Shown: positions 44,211 to 54,389 of the stretch, piece after piece
How positions within the stretch are numbered: the stretch's first letter is position 1
Layout of the letters: the number at the start of each line of letters is the position of its first letter
Assembly: GCA_030432755.1 (NCBI GenBank)
Contig: JAUILZ010000004.1
Span: 124,001-188,000 of the forward strand
DNA: 64,000 nucleotides
Origin: Gammaproteobacteria bacterium
GTDB lineage: Bacteria; Pseudomonadota; Gammaproteobacteria; Arenicellales; Poriferihabitantaceae
Direction: 5' to 3'
Position numbers and translations under genes: made by a program
The notes under the pieces: model-generated
Seen by the model: the letters and a program-made list of their open reading frames with translations, nothing else
Told to the model about the DNA's origin: nothing
Database searches by the model: none

Positions 44211-45464
44211 TCAGTCGCGCGTTGCAGCCAGCGCCTTGCCGAGAATCTCGACGGCTTCGCGCAGTTGCTCCTCGCTGATATTGAGCGCGGGGGCAAAGCG
44301 CAGCACGTTGCCCCCTGCCATCAGGATCAAAAGCCCTTCTTCCGTGCACTGGCGCAACACGTCACGCGCGCGATCCTGCCACGGCCCCTTGAGAGTGCAG
44401 CCGAGAAGCAGCCCGGCGCCACGGATGTCGGCGAAGCAGTCGAACTTCTCGTTGAGATCGGCAAAGGCCAGGCGCAACATCTGGCCCTTCTCGCGCACGC
44501 TGGTAAGCATGGCCGGATCGCTGACGATATCCAGCACCTTCGCCGCCACCGCGCAGCCCATGGGACTGCCACCAAAGGTGCTGCCATGGGTGCCGACCTG
44601 GAGCGACTCGGCGATTTCCGCGGTGGTCAGCATGGCGCCGATGGGAAAGCCGCCGCCGAGACCCTTGGCGGTGGTGAGGATATCCGGCGTCACCCCGAGC
44701 GGCTCGTACATGTAGAGATAGCCGGAGCGACCCACCCCGGTCTGCACCTCGTCCAGTACCAGGCAGGCGTCGTTGGCGCTGCAGAGTTCGCGCGCCGCCT
44801 GCGCGAATTCCACGCTCGCCGGGTTGACCCCGCCCTCGCCCTGCACCGGCTCGAGGATCACCGCGCAGGTGCGATCGTTCACCGCGGCCTCGAGCGCGGC
44901 CACGTCGTTGAACGGCAGGTGGGTGATGTCGCCCGGTTTGGGGCCGAAGCCGTCGCTGTACTTGCCCTGGCCGCCGACGCAGACGGTAAAGAAGGTACGC
45001 CCGTGGAAGGAATTGTCGAAGGCGATGATCCCGGTCTTTCCTTCGCCATGGCGCGAGATGGCATGGCGGCGCGCGAGCTTGAGCGCGGCCTCGTTCACCT
45101 CGGCGCCGGAGTTGGCGAAAAATACCCGGTCGGCAAAGGTAAGTTGCACCAGCTTGTAGGCGAGTTCGATGGCCGGCCGGTTGGTGAGCAGGTTGCTCAC
45201 GTGCCAGAACTTTCGCGCCTGCTCGGTGAGTGCTTCCACCAGCGCCGGGTGGGCATGTCCCAGGGCGCTCACCGCGATACCCGCGGCGAGATCCAGGTAG
45301 CGCTTGCCGCCGGTATCCCACAACTCCGATCCGGCGCCACGCTCCGGGATCAGGGTCATGGGCGCGTAGTTCGGCGTCATGACCTGGTCGTAGAGATCGC
45401 GGTCATAGGCGGGGACGGCGTCGTCCCGGTGCGTTGCAGTTGCTTTGGCGGTATCGGCTGCCAT
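44211..45464 (-). CDS. Acetylornithine / succinylornithine aminotransferase family
   Basis: The 417-residue class III transaminase shows [39 protein letters not shown] and the PLP lysine K267 ([10 protein letters not shown]). The N-terminal wording ([36 protein letters not shown]) is the ArgD/AstC group, which in many proteobacteria acts on both N-acetylornithine (arginine synthesis) and N-succinylornithine (arginine catabolism), or N-succinyl-diaminopimelate. The pair of argB (6 kb away) favours ArgD; no ast genes are visible. Confidence 0.85.
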   Translation of the reverse strand: MAADTAKATATHRDDAVPAYDRDLYDQVMTPNYAPMTLIPERGAGSELWDTGGKRYLDLAAGIAVSALGHAHPALVEALTEQARKFWHVSNLLTNRPAIELAYKLVQLTFADRVFFANSGAEVNEAALKLARRHAISRHGEGKTGIIAFDNSFHGRTFFTVCVGGQGKYSDGFGPKPGDITHLPFNDVAALEAAVNDRTCAVILEPVQGEGGVNPASVEFAQAARELCSANDACLVLDEVQTGVGRSGYLYMYEPLGVTPDILTTAKGLGGGFPIGAMLTTAEIAESLQVGTHGSTFGGSPMGCAVAAKVLDIVSDPAMLTSVREKGQMLRLAFADLNEKFDCFADIRGAGLLLGCTLKGPWQDRARDVLRQCTEEGLLILMAGGNVLRFAPALNISEEQLREAVEILGKALAATRD

Positions 45465-45598
45465 GGGGTGCGGTAGTACTCGTCTATGCCGTTCCGGGAG
45501 TGGTATTCTAGCGGGGTCGCCTGCAAAATATCAGGTGCAATAGCTTGAAAATCCGCGGTTTTCAGCCGCGCGCGTCATCCACCTGCCAGCACACCACC

Positions 45599-47254
45599 AT
45601 GTCCGAAGAAGCCATCGAACGCGAATCCATGGAAGTCGACGTCGTCATCGTCGGCGGCGGCCCCGCCGGCCTGTCCGCGGCCTGCCGGCTGATGCAGCTC
45701 GCCACCGAGCGGGAGCAGGAGATCAGCGTGGTGGTACTCGAAAAGGGCTCGGAGATCGGCGCCCATATCCTCTCCGGTGCGGTATTCGAACCGCGCGCGA
45801 TGAACGAACTGTTTCCCGACTGGCGGGAACGCGGCGCACCGCTCAATACGCCGGTCACCGAGGACCAGGTGCTGATGTTCCGGAGCGCGGAAAAGGCCAT
45901 CCACATGCCCCACTGGATGCATCCGAAGCCGATGCGCAACGACGGCAATTACATCATCAGCCTGGGCGAGGTCTGCCGCTGGCTCGGCGAGCAGGCCGAG
46001 GCGCTGGGAGTCGAGATCTTCCCCGGCTTCCCGGCATCGGAGATCCTGTTCCACGAGGACGGCTCCATCAAGGGCGTCGCCACCGGCGAAATGGGCCGCG
46101 GGCGCGACGGCGAAGTGAAAGGTTCCTACGAACCCGGCATGGAACTCCATGCGCGGGTGACCCTGTTCGCCGAGGGCTGCCGCGGTCATCTCGGCAAGCA
46201 GTTGATCCGTCATTTTGAACTCGATGCCGAAAGCGCGACCCAGCACTACGCCATCGGCGTCAAGGAGCTGTGGAAGATCGACAAGGCAAAACACAAGCCC
46301 GGCCTGGTGCTGCACGGCGCCGGCTGGCCGCTCAGCGAATCCGGCACCACCGGGGGCTCGTTCCTCTATCACCTCGGCGAAGACACGGTCTCCCTTGGGC
46401 TGATCACCGACCTGTCCTACAGCAACCCTTATGTTTCGCCGTTCGACGAGCTGCAGCGCTTCAAGCTGCACCCGGAAATCCGCCACTTCCTCGAGGGAGG
46501 CGAGCGCATCGCATACGGCGCGCGCGCAATTACCAAGGGTGGCCTGAACGCGCTACCGAAGATGGTGCTGCCCGGCGGCCTGCTGATCGGCTGCGACGCC
46601 GGCACGTTGAATTTCTCCAAGATCAAGGGTTCGCATACCGCGATGAAGTCCGGCATGCTGGCGGCGGAGACGGTAATCGATGTGCTCGCCGGCGAGGCGG
46701 AGCTGGAGGCATACGCCACGCGATTCGCGGCCTCCTGGCTCTACGACGAACTCTATCGTTCGCGCAACTTCGGCGCCGCCATCCACAAGTTCGGCACCTG
46801 GATGGGGGGCGCTTACAACTACCTCGAGCAGAACTGGTTCGGCGGCAAGCTGCCGCTGCAGCTCAAGGACCCGGTGCCGGACCACGAGACCCTGAAACCC
46901 GCCGCGGAATGCCAGCCCATAGCCTACCCGAAGGCGGACGGCGTACTGACATTCGACAAGACCTCCTCTGTCTACCTGTCCAGCACCAACCACGAGGAGG
47001 ACCAGCCCGTGCACCTGCGCCTCGCGGAAGTGGAGCGTGCGCTGGCGGTCAACCTGGCGCGCTTCGCCGGCCCCGAGGAACGCTTCTGCCCCGCCGGCGT
47101 GTACGAGTTCGTGAACCGCGACAGCGAGCCCGAGCTGCGCATCAACGCGCAGAATTGTGTACACTGCAAAACGTGTGACATCAAGGATCCCACGAAGAAC
47201 ATCACCTGGGTCACACCGGAAGGCACGGGGGGGCCAAACTACACCAGCATGTAA
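45599..47254 (+). CDS. Electron transfer flavoprotein-ubiquinone oxidoreductase
   Basis: The 551-residue membrane-peripheral enzyme passes electrons from ETF (fatty acid and amino acid oxidation) to ubiquinone. It has the FAD motif VVIVGGGPAGLSAACRL near residues 14-30, the ETF-QO signature YIISLGEVCRWL, a second FAD segment (GCDAGTLNFSKIKGSHTAMKSG) and a C-terminal 4Fe-4S cluster (RFCPAGVYEF, then NCVHCKTCDIKDP). The start ATG 45599 removes an unrelated 18-residue extension. Confidence 0.95.
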   Translation: MSEEAIERESMEVDVVIVGGGPAGLSAACRLMQLATEREQEISVVVLEKGSEIGAHILSGAVFEPRAMNELFPDWRERGAPLNTPVTEDQVLMFRSAEKAIHMPHWMHPKPMRNDGNYIISLGEVCRWLGEQAEALGVEIFPGFPASEILFHEDGSIKGVATGEMGRGRDGEVKGSYEPGMELHARVTLFAEGCRGHLGKQLIRHFELDAESATQHYAIGVKELWKIDKAKHKPGLVLHGAGWPLSESGTTGGSFLYHLGEDTVSLGLITDLSYSNPYVSPFDELQRFKLHPEIRHFLEGGERIAYGARAITKGGLNALPKMVLPGGLLIGCDAGTLNFSKIKGSHTAMKSGMLAAETVIDVLAGEAELEAYATRFAASWLYDELYRSRNFGAAIHKFGTWMGGAYNYLEQNWFGGKLPLQLKDPVPDHETLKPAAECQPIAYPKADGVLTFDKTSSVYLSSTNHEEDQPVHLRLAEVERALAVNLARFAGPEERFCPAGVYEFVNRDSEPELRINAQNCVHCKTCDIKDPTKNITWVTPEGTGGPNYTSM

Positions 47255-47305
47255 CGTCCAGCGGTAAGGATTCTCAGGAATCCGGCGCTTGATACCAGAG
47301 GTCAC

Positions 47306-48718
47306 GTGTTTCCACCAGCCGTCCCGAGACCGTCGCGAGCTGCCTGTCTGGCGCTCTGCCTGGCGATGGTCCCCGTGTCCCACGGACAGGGCGAGTCGAT
47401 CGATTTCGACAGCATCACGCTGCCGACCGACCTGGTCGCCACGGTGGATCGCGAAGAGGACGATATCGCGCTCGAGCCCGCAGCGCGCAGTGACGGCGAA
47501 GGTTCCGGCGTCGCCGCGAGCCAACCCGCTGACGAATCAACTGGCAACGCGTTCTCCCAGGTTACCGCCAGCGATGAGGTCACCGTCGCGGCGAGCGCGC
47601 CCGCGCCGGGCACAGGCGACTCTGCCGGTAATATTTTCTCCCAGGTCGTGGAAAGCGCGGAAGTCAGCATTGCGGCGAACGACTCCGAACGACCAGCTGA
47701 TGATTCCGCCGGTAACGTCTTCTCTGAGGTCGCGGTAAGCTCTGAAGTTGCTGCCACGACAAGCGACACCGGACTGCCCGGCGATGATTCCTCCGGCAAT
47801 GTCTTTTCTCAGGTCACGGCAGGCCCCGATGTTGCTGTCGCGGCAAGCGACACCGGTACCTCCTTGGCCGACGAGGGTGTAGCGTCGATTGCAAACCCTG
47901 AGGCTCCCGAAGCCGCTGAGATGAATTCAGACATCGAAGGCGCGCCCGGGCCTGAAGATGTCCCCGAAGTCGTCGTTGCCGCCAGTGATCCCGGGGCGGA
48001 AGCAATGAAGGCCACAGGCAATGTTTTCTCGGAACTCTCCAGTGACGGAACGGCCAACGCAGAGCTGGAAGAAGCACGGGCTGTCGAAGAACCGGCCAGC
48101 GCTGCAATAGCCGAGACCGCCGAAAGGGAGACCGCAGTCGTGGCCACCGCGGAACCCGAATTGCCTGTCGAAAGCTCCGGGGACGGCGGCGATTCCGCCC
48201 CGACCGAATCCGACACTGCCGTTACCGAAAGCGCGCCTGAGACGGTGGTTGCAACGACCGAATCCCCCGACAGCGACCAGATCGCCATGGCGGGCCCCGT
48301 CACCGGGATTCCCGCGGTAATCAGCGCGGCGCCTTCGGAACCGGTCAGCACGCTGGACGAGGAAAGTATCAACGAGGACGAGGTGATCCTCGGCTGGGCA
48401 ACGGCATGGTCCGACAACGACACGGAGAACTACCTGTCGTACTACGCCGATGGCTTCGTGCCCGCGGAACCTGGACAGAGCCGCGAGGAATGGGAACGAA
48501 TTCGTCGCGATCGCCTGCAGAACGAGGACATCCGCATCATCGTCTCAAACGCCGGCATCCATGCCATCAACGACGGCGTGGTCGAGGTGCGCTTCACCCA
48601 GCGCTACACCTCGCGCAGCTACAAGGACCGGGTGATCAAGTCCATCAAAATGGTGGAAACGGATGACGGCTGGAAGTTTCTCTCCGAGGAAGTGGTCGAG
48701 GAACTACCTTTCAGATAA
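47306..48718 (+). CDS. Exported acidic repeat protein with C-terminal NTF2-like (Cds6-type) domain
   Basis: GTG 47306 follows an AGAGG site. The 470-residue product has a signal peptide (LALCLAMVPVSHG-Q). A low-complexity Ala/Ser/Glu/Val-rich region of about 300 residues contains four near-tandem 28-residue repeats with the core GN-[AIV]-FSQV and EV-x-VAA (GN at 80, 109, 136, 164), plus a fifth at 238. The C-terminal 115 residues (WATAWSDNDTENYLSYYADGF, then a Trp-Lys motif near the end) resemble the NTF2/SnoaL-like Cds6-type domain sometimes fused to L,D-transpeptidases. It is likely exported; function unknown. Confidence 0.72.
   Translation: MFPPAVPRPSRAACLALCLAMVPVSHGQGESIDFDSITLPTDLVATVDREEDDIALEPAARSDGEGSGVAASQPADESTGNAFSQVTASDEVTVAASAPAPGTGDSAGNIFSQVVESAEVSIAANDSERPADDSAGNVFSEVAVSSEVAATTSDTGLPGDDSSGNVFSQVTAGPDVAVAASDTGTSLADEGVASIANPEAPEAAEMNSDIEGAPGPEDVPEVVVAASDPGAEAMKATGNVFSELSSDGTANAELEEARAVEEPASAAIAETAERETAVVATAEPELPVESSGDGGDSAPTESDTAVTESAPETVVATTESPDSDQIAMAGPVTGIPAVISAAPSEPVSTLDEESINEDEVILGWATAWSDNDTENYLSYYADGFVPAEPGQSREEWERIRRDRLQNEDIRIIVSNAGIHAINDGVVEVRFTQRYTSRSYKDRVIKSIKMVETDDGWKFLSEEVVEELPFR
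47519..47852 (+). repeat. Four degenerate 84-bp tandem repeats inside the exported protein gene
   Basis: Each unit encodes about 28 residues with the core GN-x-FS-[QE]-V and EV-x-x-AA, and the DNA also repeats (GGCAACG or GGTAAT, then TTCTCCCAGGT). The spacing is 81-87 bp. Copies have diverged at many third positions, so the array is old rather than freshly expanded. Confidence 0.8.
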
Positions 48719-48780
48719 CTGGTTGTCGCTAAACCAGGCTCTTACCAGCGTTTCCAAAATTTTTTGGATCACCAATAAAG

Positions 48781-48940
48781 CAATCCCGGCGAAAGCCGGG
48801 ATCCAGAGTCTGGAAACCGGGGTTCGAATTCGGGTTTATAGTCGTACCAGTTCCGTTACACCCTGACATGGACGCTGGCCCCAGCCTGCGCTGGGGTAAA
48901 CCTTCGCTGACGTTTCGTTTCCCAGAATTCCAGGCAAGCA
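48781..48940. repeat. Dispersed composite hairpin repeat, copy 1
   Basis: This 250-bp gap holds a perfect hairpin (ATCCCGGC, GAAA, GCCGGGAT at 48783-48802), then a GCTGGCCCCAGCC...GCTGGGG unit near 48873-48896, then CGAAACG-type sequence. The same three blocks recur in the opposite orientation at 61373-61545. Confidence 0.65.
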
Positions 48941-48970
48941 GGAATTCAGTGGACAACCACTGCCGAAAGG

Positions 48971-49402
48971 CTACTGGTCCGCCTCTTCCACGTCCACCTG
49001 GCCGGTCAGGCGGCGGCGGATATGGGACCAGGAGATCCCCACGGCAAGCACGGCGGTCAGCACGACCAGGATAAGCCAGCTCATGGTGCCGGGCTCGTCG
49101 AGGGATATCCAGCCGTTGTCGATCATCCACCAGAGGAACAGCCCGAACAGCAGCGTCAGCAGGATGGTGCCGATGGCGCCCAGGGACTTGAAAGTCGCGC
49201 CGAGGAATACGCCCCAGCCGATGACCAGCGCGACGCCGACGAGCGCCTTGAGGATGGTGAAATCGCCGGGATCGGCGAGCAGCGGCCGGATCGCCCAGTG
49301 ATAGTAGGAGTATTCCAGTGGATTGTAGGTCGCGAACACCAGCACCAGGGCGAACAACACCCGGTAGCCAAAGCTTGCGATGGTAAATGGTCTGCGCGCC
49401 AT
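48971..49402 (-). CDS. Four-helix inner-membrane protein (DUF6524-like)
   Basis: From ATG 49402 the 143-residue product has four membrane helices (YRVLFALVLVFATYN, FTILKALVGVALVIGWGVFLG, LGAIGTILLTLLFGLFLWW, MSWLILVVLTAVLAVGISW). It has a conserved-looking NPLEYSYYHW between helices 1 and 2 and a basic C-terminus. It fits my recollection of DUF6524 but I cannot confirm the family. It lies 7 bp after purL, so it is probably co-transcribed. Confidence 0.7.
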   Translation of the reverse strand: MARRPFTIASFGYRVLFALVLVFATYNPLEYSYYHWAIRPLLADPGDFTILKALVGVALVIGWGVFLGATFKSLGAIGTILLTLLFGLFLWWMIDNGWISLDEPGTMSWLILVVLTAVLAVGISWSHIRRRLTGQVDVEEADQ

Positions 49403-49409
49403 GAAAGTC

Positions 49410-52400
49410 TCAACCTGCCCAGGTACGGGCATTGTAAAACAGCCGCATCCACGGACTGTCCTCGCCCCAGTCCGCCGGATGCCAGGACTGGGTCACGCTG
49501 CGGAACACCCGCTCGGGATGGGGCATCATCACGGTAACGCGGCCATCGGCGTTGGTGAGCCCGGTTATTCCCGCGGGTGAGCCGTTGGGGTTGAGCGGAT
49601 AGGTTTCGCTCACCCGGTGGCGGTTGTCGACGAAGCGCATCGCTACCTGGCCACTTGCCTGCAGGTTCGCGAGGGAAGGATCCTTCGCTGACCAGGGCCT
49701 GCCCTCTCCGTGGGCCACCACCACCGGCAGTTTGGAACCTGCCATGTTGCGCAACAGCACCGACGGGCCGGGCTCCACCGCCACGGTGACGAGGCGCGCC
49801 TCGTACTGTTCTGAGGCATTGCGCACGAACTCGGGCCAGTGATCCGTGCCGGGAATCAGTTCGCGGATCGCTGCCATCATCTGGCAGCCGTTGCAGACGC
49901 CGAGGGCGAAGCTGTCATCACGCGCGAAGAATGCCTGGAAGCTATCCCGCAGCGCCGGATTGAACAGGATCGACTTGGCCCAGCCCTCGCCTGCGCCGAG
50001 AACGTCGCCGTAGGAAAAGCCGCCGCAGGCGGCGAGACCGCGGAAGCCGTCGAGCGTGCCGCCTTCGGCGAGATCTGTCATGGTGACGTCCACCGCCTCG
50101 AAGCCCGCGCGGTCGAATGCCGCCGCCATTTCGAGTTGTCCGTTCACGCCCTGCTCTCGCAGGATGGCCACCCGCGGACGCGCGATGCCGGTGATCGCGG
50201 GCGCCGCCGTCGGATCGAAATTCAGCACCGGTGACAGGCCGGGATCATCGAGGTCGAGGATACGGTCGTATTCTTCCCTGGCGCAGCGCGGATTATCGCG
50301 CAGCGACTGCATGTGGTAAGTGACCGCGGACCAGGAGCGGTGCAAGGCGCTGCGCTCCAGGGACAGGAGCGGCTTGCCCGCGGCGCGGATCGCGATGTGA
50401 TTGTCCGGGGTCGGGACACCGAGGAAATGAGCGGCCTCACCCAGGCCGTGCTCGTCGAGGACTGCGCGAAATCTCCCGCTGTCTTCACTCGACACCTGCA
50501 CTACCATGCCGAGCTCCTCGCTGAACAACGCAGCCACCGGGTCACCCCCCGGCAACTCGATATCGAGACCGCAGCGTCCGGCGAAACTCATCTCCGCCAG
50601 CGTAGCGGCGAGTCCGCCGTCGGAGCGGTCGTGACAGGCGAGCAACAGGGTTTCCTGGCGCAGAGCGTTCATGGCATGGAGGAATCCGCGCAGCAGGGCG
50701 GAATCGACATCCGGCACCGCGTCCCCCGACTGGTTCGTCACCTGGCCGAGTACCGAGCCGCCGAGGCGATCACGTCCGGCGCCCAGGTCGATCAGCCAGA
50801 GTTCGCTCTCACCCCGGCCGAGGACGAGTTGCGGGGTCAGGGTCCTGCGCGCATCCTCCACCGCGGCGAAAGCGGTGACCACCAGCGACAGCGGCGCCGC
50901 CACCTTGCAGTCTTCACCATCCGCTTCCCAGCGGGTGGTCATCGACATGGAGTCCTTGCCCACCGGGATCGCGATGCCGAGCGCGGGACAGAGATCCATC
51001 GCCACCGATTCCACCGTCTGGTAGAGCGCGGCGTCCTCGCCGGGTTCGCCGGCCGCCACCATCCAGTTCGCGGAGAGCCGAACGCGACTGCCATCGCCGA
51101 TGTCCGCGGCGGCAAGGTTGGTGAGCGCCTCCGCCACCGCCATGCGCCCGCTGGCGGGGGCGTCGGTCACCGCCAGCGGAGTGCGCTCGCCGATGGCCAT
51201 GGCTTCGCCGGCATAGCCGTCGTAAGAGCCCAGGGTCACCGCGACGTCCGCTACCGGCACCTGCCAGGGGCCGACCATCTGGTCACGCGCGATCATGCCG
51301 GTGACGCTGCGGTCGCCGATGGTGACGAGGAAGGTCTTGTCCGCCACCGCGGGAAACGACAGCACCCGGTGAAAGGCTTCTTCCAGGGACAGGCCACCGA
51401 GTTCCAGTGCCTGGCGCCGGGCAGGCTGCGTGCTCTCCACGTCGCGCTCCATCTTCGGCGGCAGGCCAAACAGCAGCGACATTGGCAGGTCGATGGGATT
51501 CGCGTAGGCATCACCGAAATGGTTGTCGGTAAGCTTCAGCGACTCCTCTGCAACCGCCTCGCCGACACGGGCATAGAGGCAGCGCTCGCGGTGACAGATC
51601 GCCTCGAAGCGGTCGAAGCGCGCGGGATCCAGGGCCAGGACATAGCGTTCCTGGGATTCGTTGCACCAGATCTGCATCGGCGACATGCCGGGCTCGTCGT
51701 TGAGCACGTCGCGCAGTTCGAATCGCCCGCCGCGGCCTGCGTCGTGCACCAGTTCCGGCAGGGCATTGCAAAGCCCGCCTGCGCCGACGTCGTGGATCGA
51801 GAGGATGGGATTGTCATCGCCGAGGGCGCAGCAGGCGTCGATCACTTCCTGGCAGCGGCGCTGCATCTCAGGATTGCCGCGCTGCACCGAGGCGAAATCG
51901 AGTGCCTCGGAACTGCTGCCGGAGGCCACGCTGGACGCGGCGCCACCGCCGAGGCCGATGAGCATGGTGGGTCCGCCGAGCACCACGATGGGCGCGCCAT
52001 CGGGGATCGCCTCCTTGTGCACGTGCCCGGGCCGCACGTTGCCGATACCGCCCGCGAGCATGATCGGCTTGTGGTAACCGCGTCGCTCGCGCGGTGACTT
52101 GCCCGCCTGCTCGAAGGTGCGGAAGTAGCCGCAGATGTTCGGCCGGCCGAACTCGTTGTTGAATGCCGCCGCGCCGATGGGTCCGTCGAGCATGATCTGC
52201 AGCGGGCTCGCGATACGGCCGGGCTTCATCTCCCCCATCTCCCAGGGACGGCCGTATTCGGGAATTCGAAGATGCGAGACGGAGAATCCCGCCAGGCCCG
52301 CCTTGGGCTTGCCGCCACGTCCGGTGGCCCCTTCGTCGCGGATCTCGCCGCCGGAACCGGTGGCGGCGCCGGGGAACGGGGATATCGCGGTGGGATGGTT

Positions 52401-53315
52401 GTGGGTCTCCACCTTGATCGCCAGGTGCACGGCTTCATCCGTGTAGCGGTACACCCTGTCCTCCGATCCGGGCATGAAGCGCCGCCCCTCGTGTCCGGCC
52501 AGGATGGCGGCGTTGTCGCCATAGGCCACCAGGGTGCCGTCCGGGTTCTTCTCGTGGGTGGTGCGGATCATGCCGAACAGCGAGCGATCGCGCGGGCTGC
52601 CGTCCACGGTCCAGTCGGCGTTGAAGATCTTGTGGCGGCAATGCTCCGAGTTCACCTGGGCGAACATCATCAGTTCCACGTCCGTGGGATTTCTGCCGAG
52701 CGCCTGGAAACGATCCACCAGGTAGACCTTCTCCGGTTCACTGAGAGCGAAGCCATAGGCAGCGTCCGCTTGCTCGAGCGCGTCCCGCCCACGACCGAGG
52801 ATGTCGATCTCCGAAAGCGGCGCGGGTTCGGCTTCCTCGAACAGGACCGCCGCTTCATCCGGGTCGCGCAGCAGGGATTCCGTCATCGGATCGTGGAGAA
52901 TGCCTTCGAGCCTGGCGTCCACGTCGTCGTCCGTTGATGCGACGAAAGGCCGGTCGGCGTAGAGCCTCCAGCGAATCCCGCGCTCCACCCGAAGCACGTC
53001 GTCCAGTCCGCAGTGATGTACGATGTCCGTCGCCTTCGTCGCCCAGGGAGAAATCGTGCCGATGCGCGGCACGCTGATCCGTTCCAGCGCATGCGGTCCG
53101 GCCCGGGTGGGACTGCCGACGCCATGGCCATAGTCGAGCAGCGCATCCAGCACCTGGCGCGCGACGTCATCCAGCGGCGCGTCGCCGGTGGTCTTCACGA
53201 AGTGAACGAAATGCGCCTCGATCGCGGAGACGCCGGGCAGAGCGGCCTGCAGCTGGTCGAGTAACTTCTGCTTGCGAAAGTCAGAAAGGGCGATGGAGCC
53301 GGTCAGCTGCAACAT
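49410..53315 (-). CDS. purL: Phosphoribosylformylglycinamidine synthase (single-chain PurL)
   Basis: The 1301-residue enzyme joins the synthase and glutaminase domains typical of the large gammaproteobacterial PurL (E. coli about 1295). The ATP/FGAR part has NSEHCRHKIFNADWT, KVETHNHPTAISPFPGAATGSGGEIRDEGATG and LGGGAASS; the amidotransferase end has the nucleophile Cys (LGVCNGCQMMA) and the His-Glu motif (PHPERVFR). It makes FGAM in purine synthesis. Its ATG 53315 is 101 bp from dapA, which runs in the same direction. Confidence 0.97.
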   Translation of the reverse strand: MLQLTGSIALSDFRKQKLLDQLQAALPGVSAIEAHFVHFVKTTGDAPLDDVARQVLDALLDYGHGVGSPTRAGPHALERISVPRIGTISPWATKATDIVHHCGLDDVLRVERGIRWRLYADRPFVASTDDDVDARLEGILHDPMTESLLRDPDEAAVLFEEAEPAPLSEIDILGRGRDALEQADAAYGFALSEPEKVYLVDRFQALGRNPTDVELMMFAQVNSEHCRHKIFNADWTVDGSPRDRSLFGMIRTTHEKNPDGTLVAYGDNAAILAGHEGRRFMPGSEDRVYRYTDEAVHLAIKVETHNHPTAISPFPGAATGSGGEIRDEGATGRGGKPKAGLAGFSVSHLRIPEYGRPWEMGEMKPGRIASPLQIMLDGPIGAAAFNNEFGRPNICGYFRTFEQAGKSPRERRGYHKPIMLAGGIGNVRPGHVHKEAIPDGAPIVVLGGPTMLIGLGGGAASSVASGSSSEALDFASVQRGNPEMQRRCQEVIDACCALGDDNPILSIHDVGAGGLCNALPELVHDAGRGGRFELRDVLNDEPGMSPMQIWCNESQERYVLALDPARFDRFEAICHRERCLYARVGEAVAEESLKLTDNHFGDAYANPIDLPMSLLFGLPPKMERDVESTQPARRQALELGGLSLEEAFHRVLSFPAVADKTFLVTIGDRSVTGMIARDQMVGPWQVPVADVAVTLGSYDGYAGEAMAIGERTPLAVTDAPASGRMAVAEALTNLAAADIGDGSRVRLSANWMVAAGEPGEDAALYQTVESVAMDLCPALGIAIPVGKDSMSMTTRWEADGEDCKVAAPLSLVVTAFAAVEDARRTLTPQLVLGRGESELWLIDLGAGRDRLGGSVLGQVTNQSGDAVPDVDSALLRGFLHAMNALRQETLLLACHDRSDGGLAATLAEMSFAGRCGLDIELPGGDPVAALFSEELGMVVQVSSEDSGRFRAVLDEHGLGEAAHFLGVPTPDNHIAIRAAGKPLLSLERSALHRSWSAVTYHMQSLRDNPRCAREEYDRILDLDDPGLSPVLNFDPTAAPAITGIARPRVAILREQGVNGQLEMAAAFDRAGFEAVDVTMTDLAEGGTLDGFRGLAACGGFSYGDVLGAGEGWAKSILFNPALRDSFQAFFARDDSFALGVCNGCQMMAAIRELIPGTDHWPEFVRNASEQYEARLVTVAVEPGPSVLLRNMAGSKLPVVVAHGEGRPWSAKDPSLANLQASGQVAMRFVDNRHRVSETYPLNPNGSPAGITGLTNADGRVTVMMPHPERVFRSVTQSWHPADWGEDSPWMRLFYNARTWAG

Positions 53316-53416
53316 GCGCGAAAGCGGGATTCAGAATGGGTTTAGTGACCGGGTTCGCTCCCGGGCGCCGCGCCCCCGGTTTACTGGACCCGGGTGCGCG
53401 ATCATGATTCGGCGAT

Positions 53417-54301
53417 TCAGGCCTGCCGTGCCACCCCGGCGTGTTTCATCGCCAGCGCCACGGCATCGTGGTACCTGTCATCGAGCCAGGTGAGTGGCAG
53501 ACGGATACCCCCGGGAATGAGCCCGAGTTGATTTACCGCCCACTTCACGGGGATTGGATTGGACTCGAGAAACAGGCCGCGATGCAGGCCGTCGAGCTCG
53601 TTGTTCAACTTCGTGGCGGTATCGTAGTCGCCCTGCAGCGCCGCGGCGCACATGGCGTGCATCTTCGCCGGCGCGACGTTGGCGGTCACCGAGATACAGC
53701 CGTGGCCGCCGGCCTTGATGAATTCCAGCGTCGTGGCGTCATCGCCGGAATAGAGCACGAAGTCGTCGCCGCAGCGGGTGCGGAAATCCGCGACCCGGGA
53801 GATATCCGCGGTGGCGTCCTTGATGCCGACGATGTTGTCCACCCCGGACAGGCGCACCACGGTGTCGTTGGCCATGTCGAGCGCCGTGCGTCCGGGCACA
53901 TTGTAGAGCCACTGCGGAATATCCACGCGCTCGGCAATGTAACGAAAATGCCGGTATAGCCCTTCCTGGGTGGGCTTGTTGTAGTACGGCACCACGAGCA
54001 GGCAGGCGGTAACATCGAGAGCCGCTGAGCGTTCGGTGAGTTCCAGCGCCTCGCTGGTGGAGTTGCCTCCGGTGCCGGCGATGATTGGAATTCGCCCGGC
54101 GGCGAACTCAACGGTTTTGGCGATGACCTCGATCTGTTCCGGGATGTCCAGGGTGGCGGACTCGCCCGACGTGCCCACCGAGATGATGCCGTCGGTGCCG
54201 GCATCGACATGAAAATCCACGAGTTTTTGCAGGCTGTCAAAATCCACGCTGCCGTCTTCGAACATCGGGGTGACCAGCGCGACCAGGCTGCCTGTAATCA
54301 T
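53417..54301 (-). CDS. dapA: 4-hydroxy-tetrahydrodipicolinate synthase
   Basis: The 294-residue aldolase condenses pyruvate and aspartate semialdehyde in lysine/diaminopimelate synthesis. Catalytic Tyr133 (WLYNVPGRT) and Schiff-base Lys161 (GIKDAT) fall on the same residue numbers as in E. coli DapA. The N-terminus ITGSLVALVTPM and GTSGESAT are typical. ATG 54301 gives the family length; the longer frame is upstream noise. Confidence 0.96.
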   Translation of the reverse strand: MITGSLVALVTPMFEDGSVDFDSLQKLVDFHVDAGTDGIISVGTSGESATLDIPEQIEVIAKTVEFAAGRIPIIAGTGGNSTSEALELTERSAALDVTACLLVVPYYNKPTQEGLYRHFRYIAERVDIPQWLYNVPGRTALDMANDTVVRLSGVDNIVGIKDATADISRVADFRTRCGDDFVLYSGDDATTLEFIKAGGHGCISVTANVAPAKMHAMCAAALQGDYDTATKLNNELDGLHRGLFLESNPIPVKWAVNQLGLIPGGIRLPLTWLDDRYHDAVALAMKHAGVARQA

Positions 54302-54389
54302 CGGGGAACCCTGCCAGGGAGAGTGGGAAATAGTACTGCGGATGGTATAACCTGGCCTGTGCACAGACAAGGGCCGGGGCCTCTACACG

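Noticed and set aside
50313..52097. 594-codon plus-strand frame opposite purL
   Set aside because: Antisense of PurL; no start context and no family.
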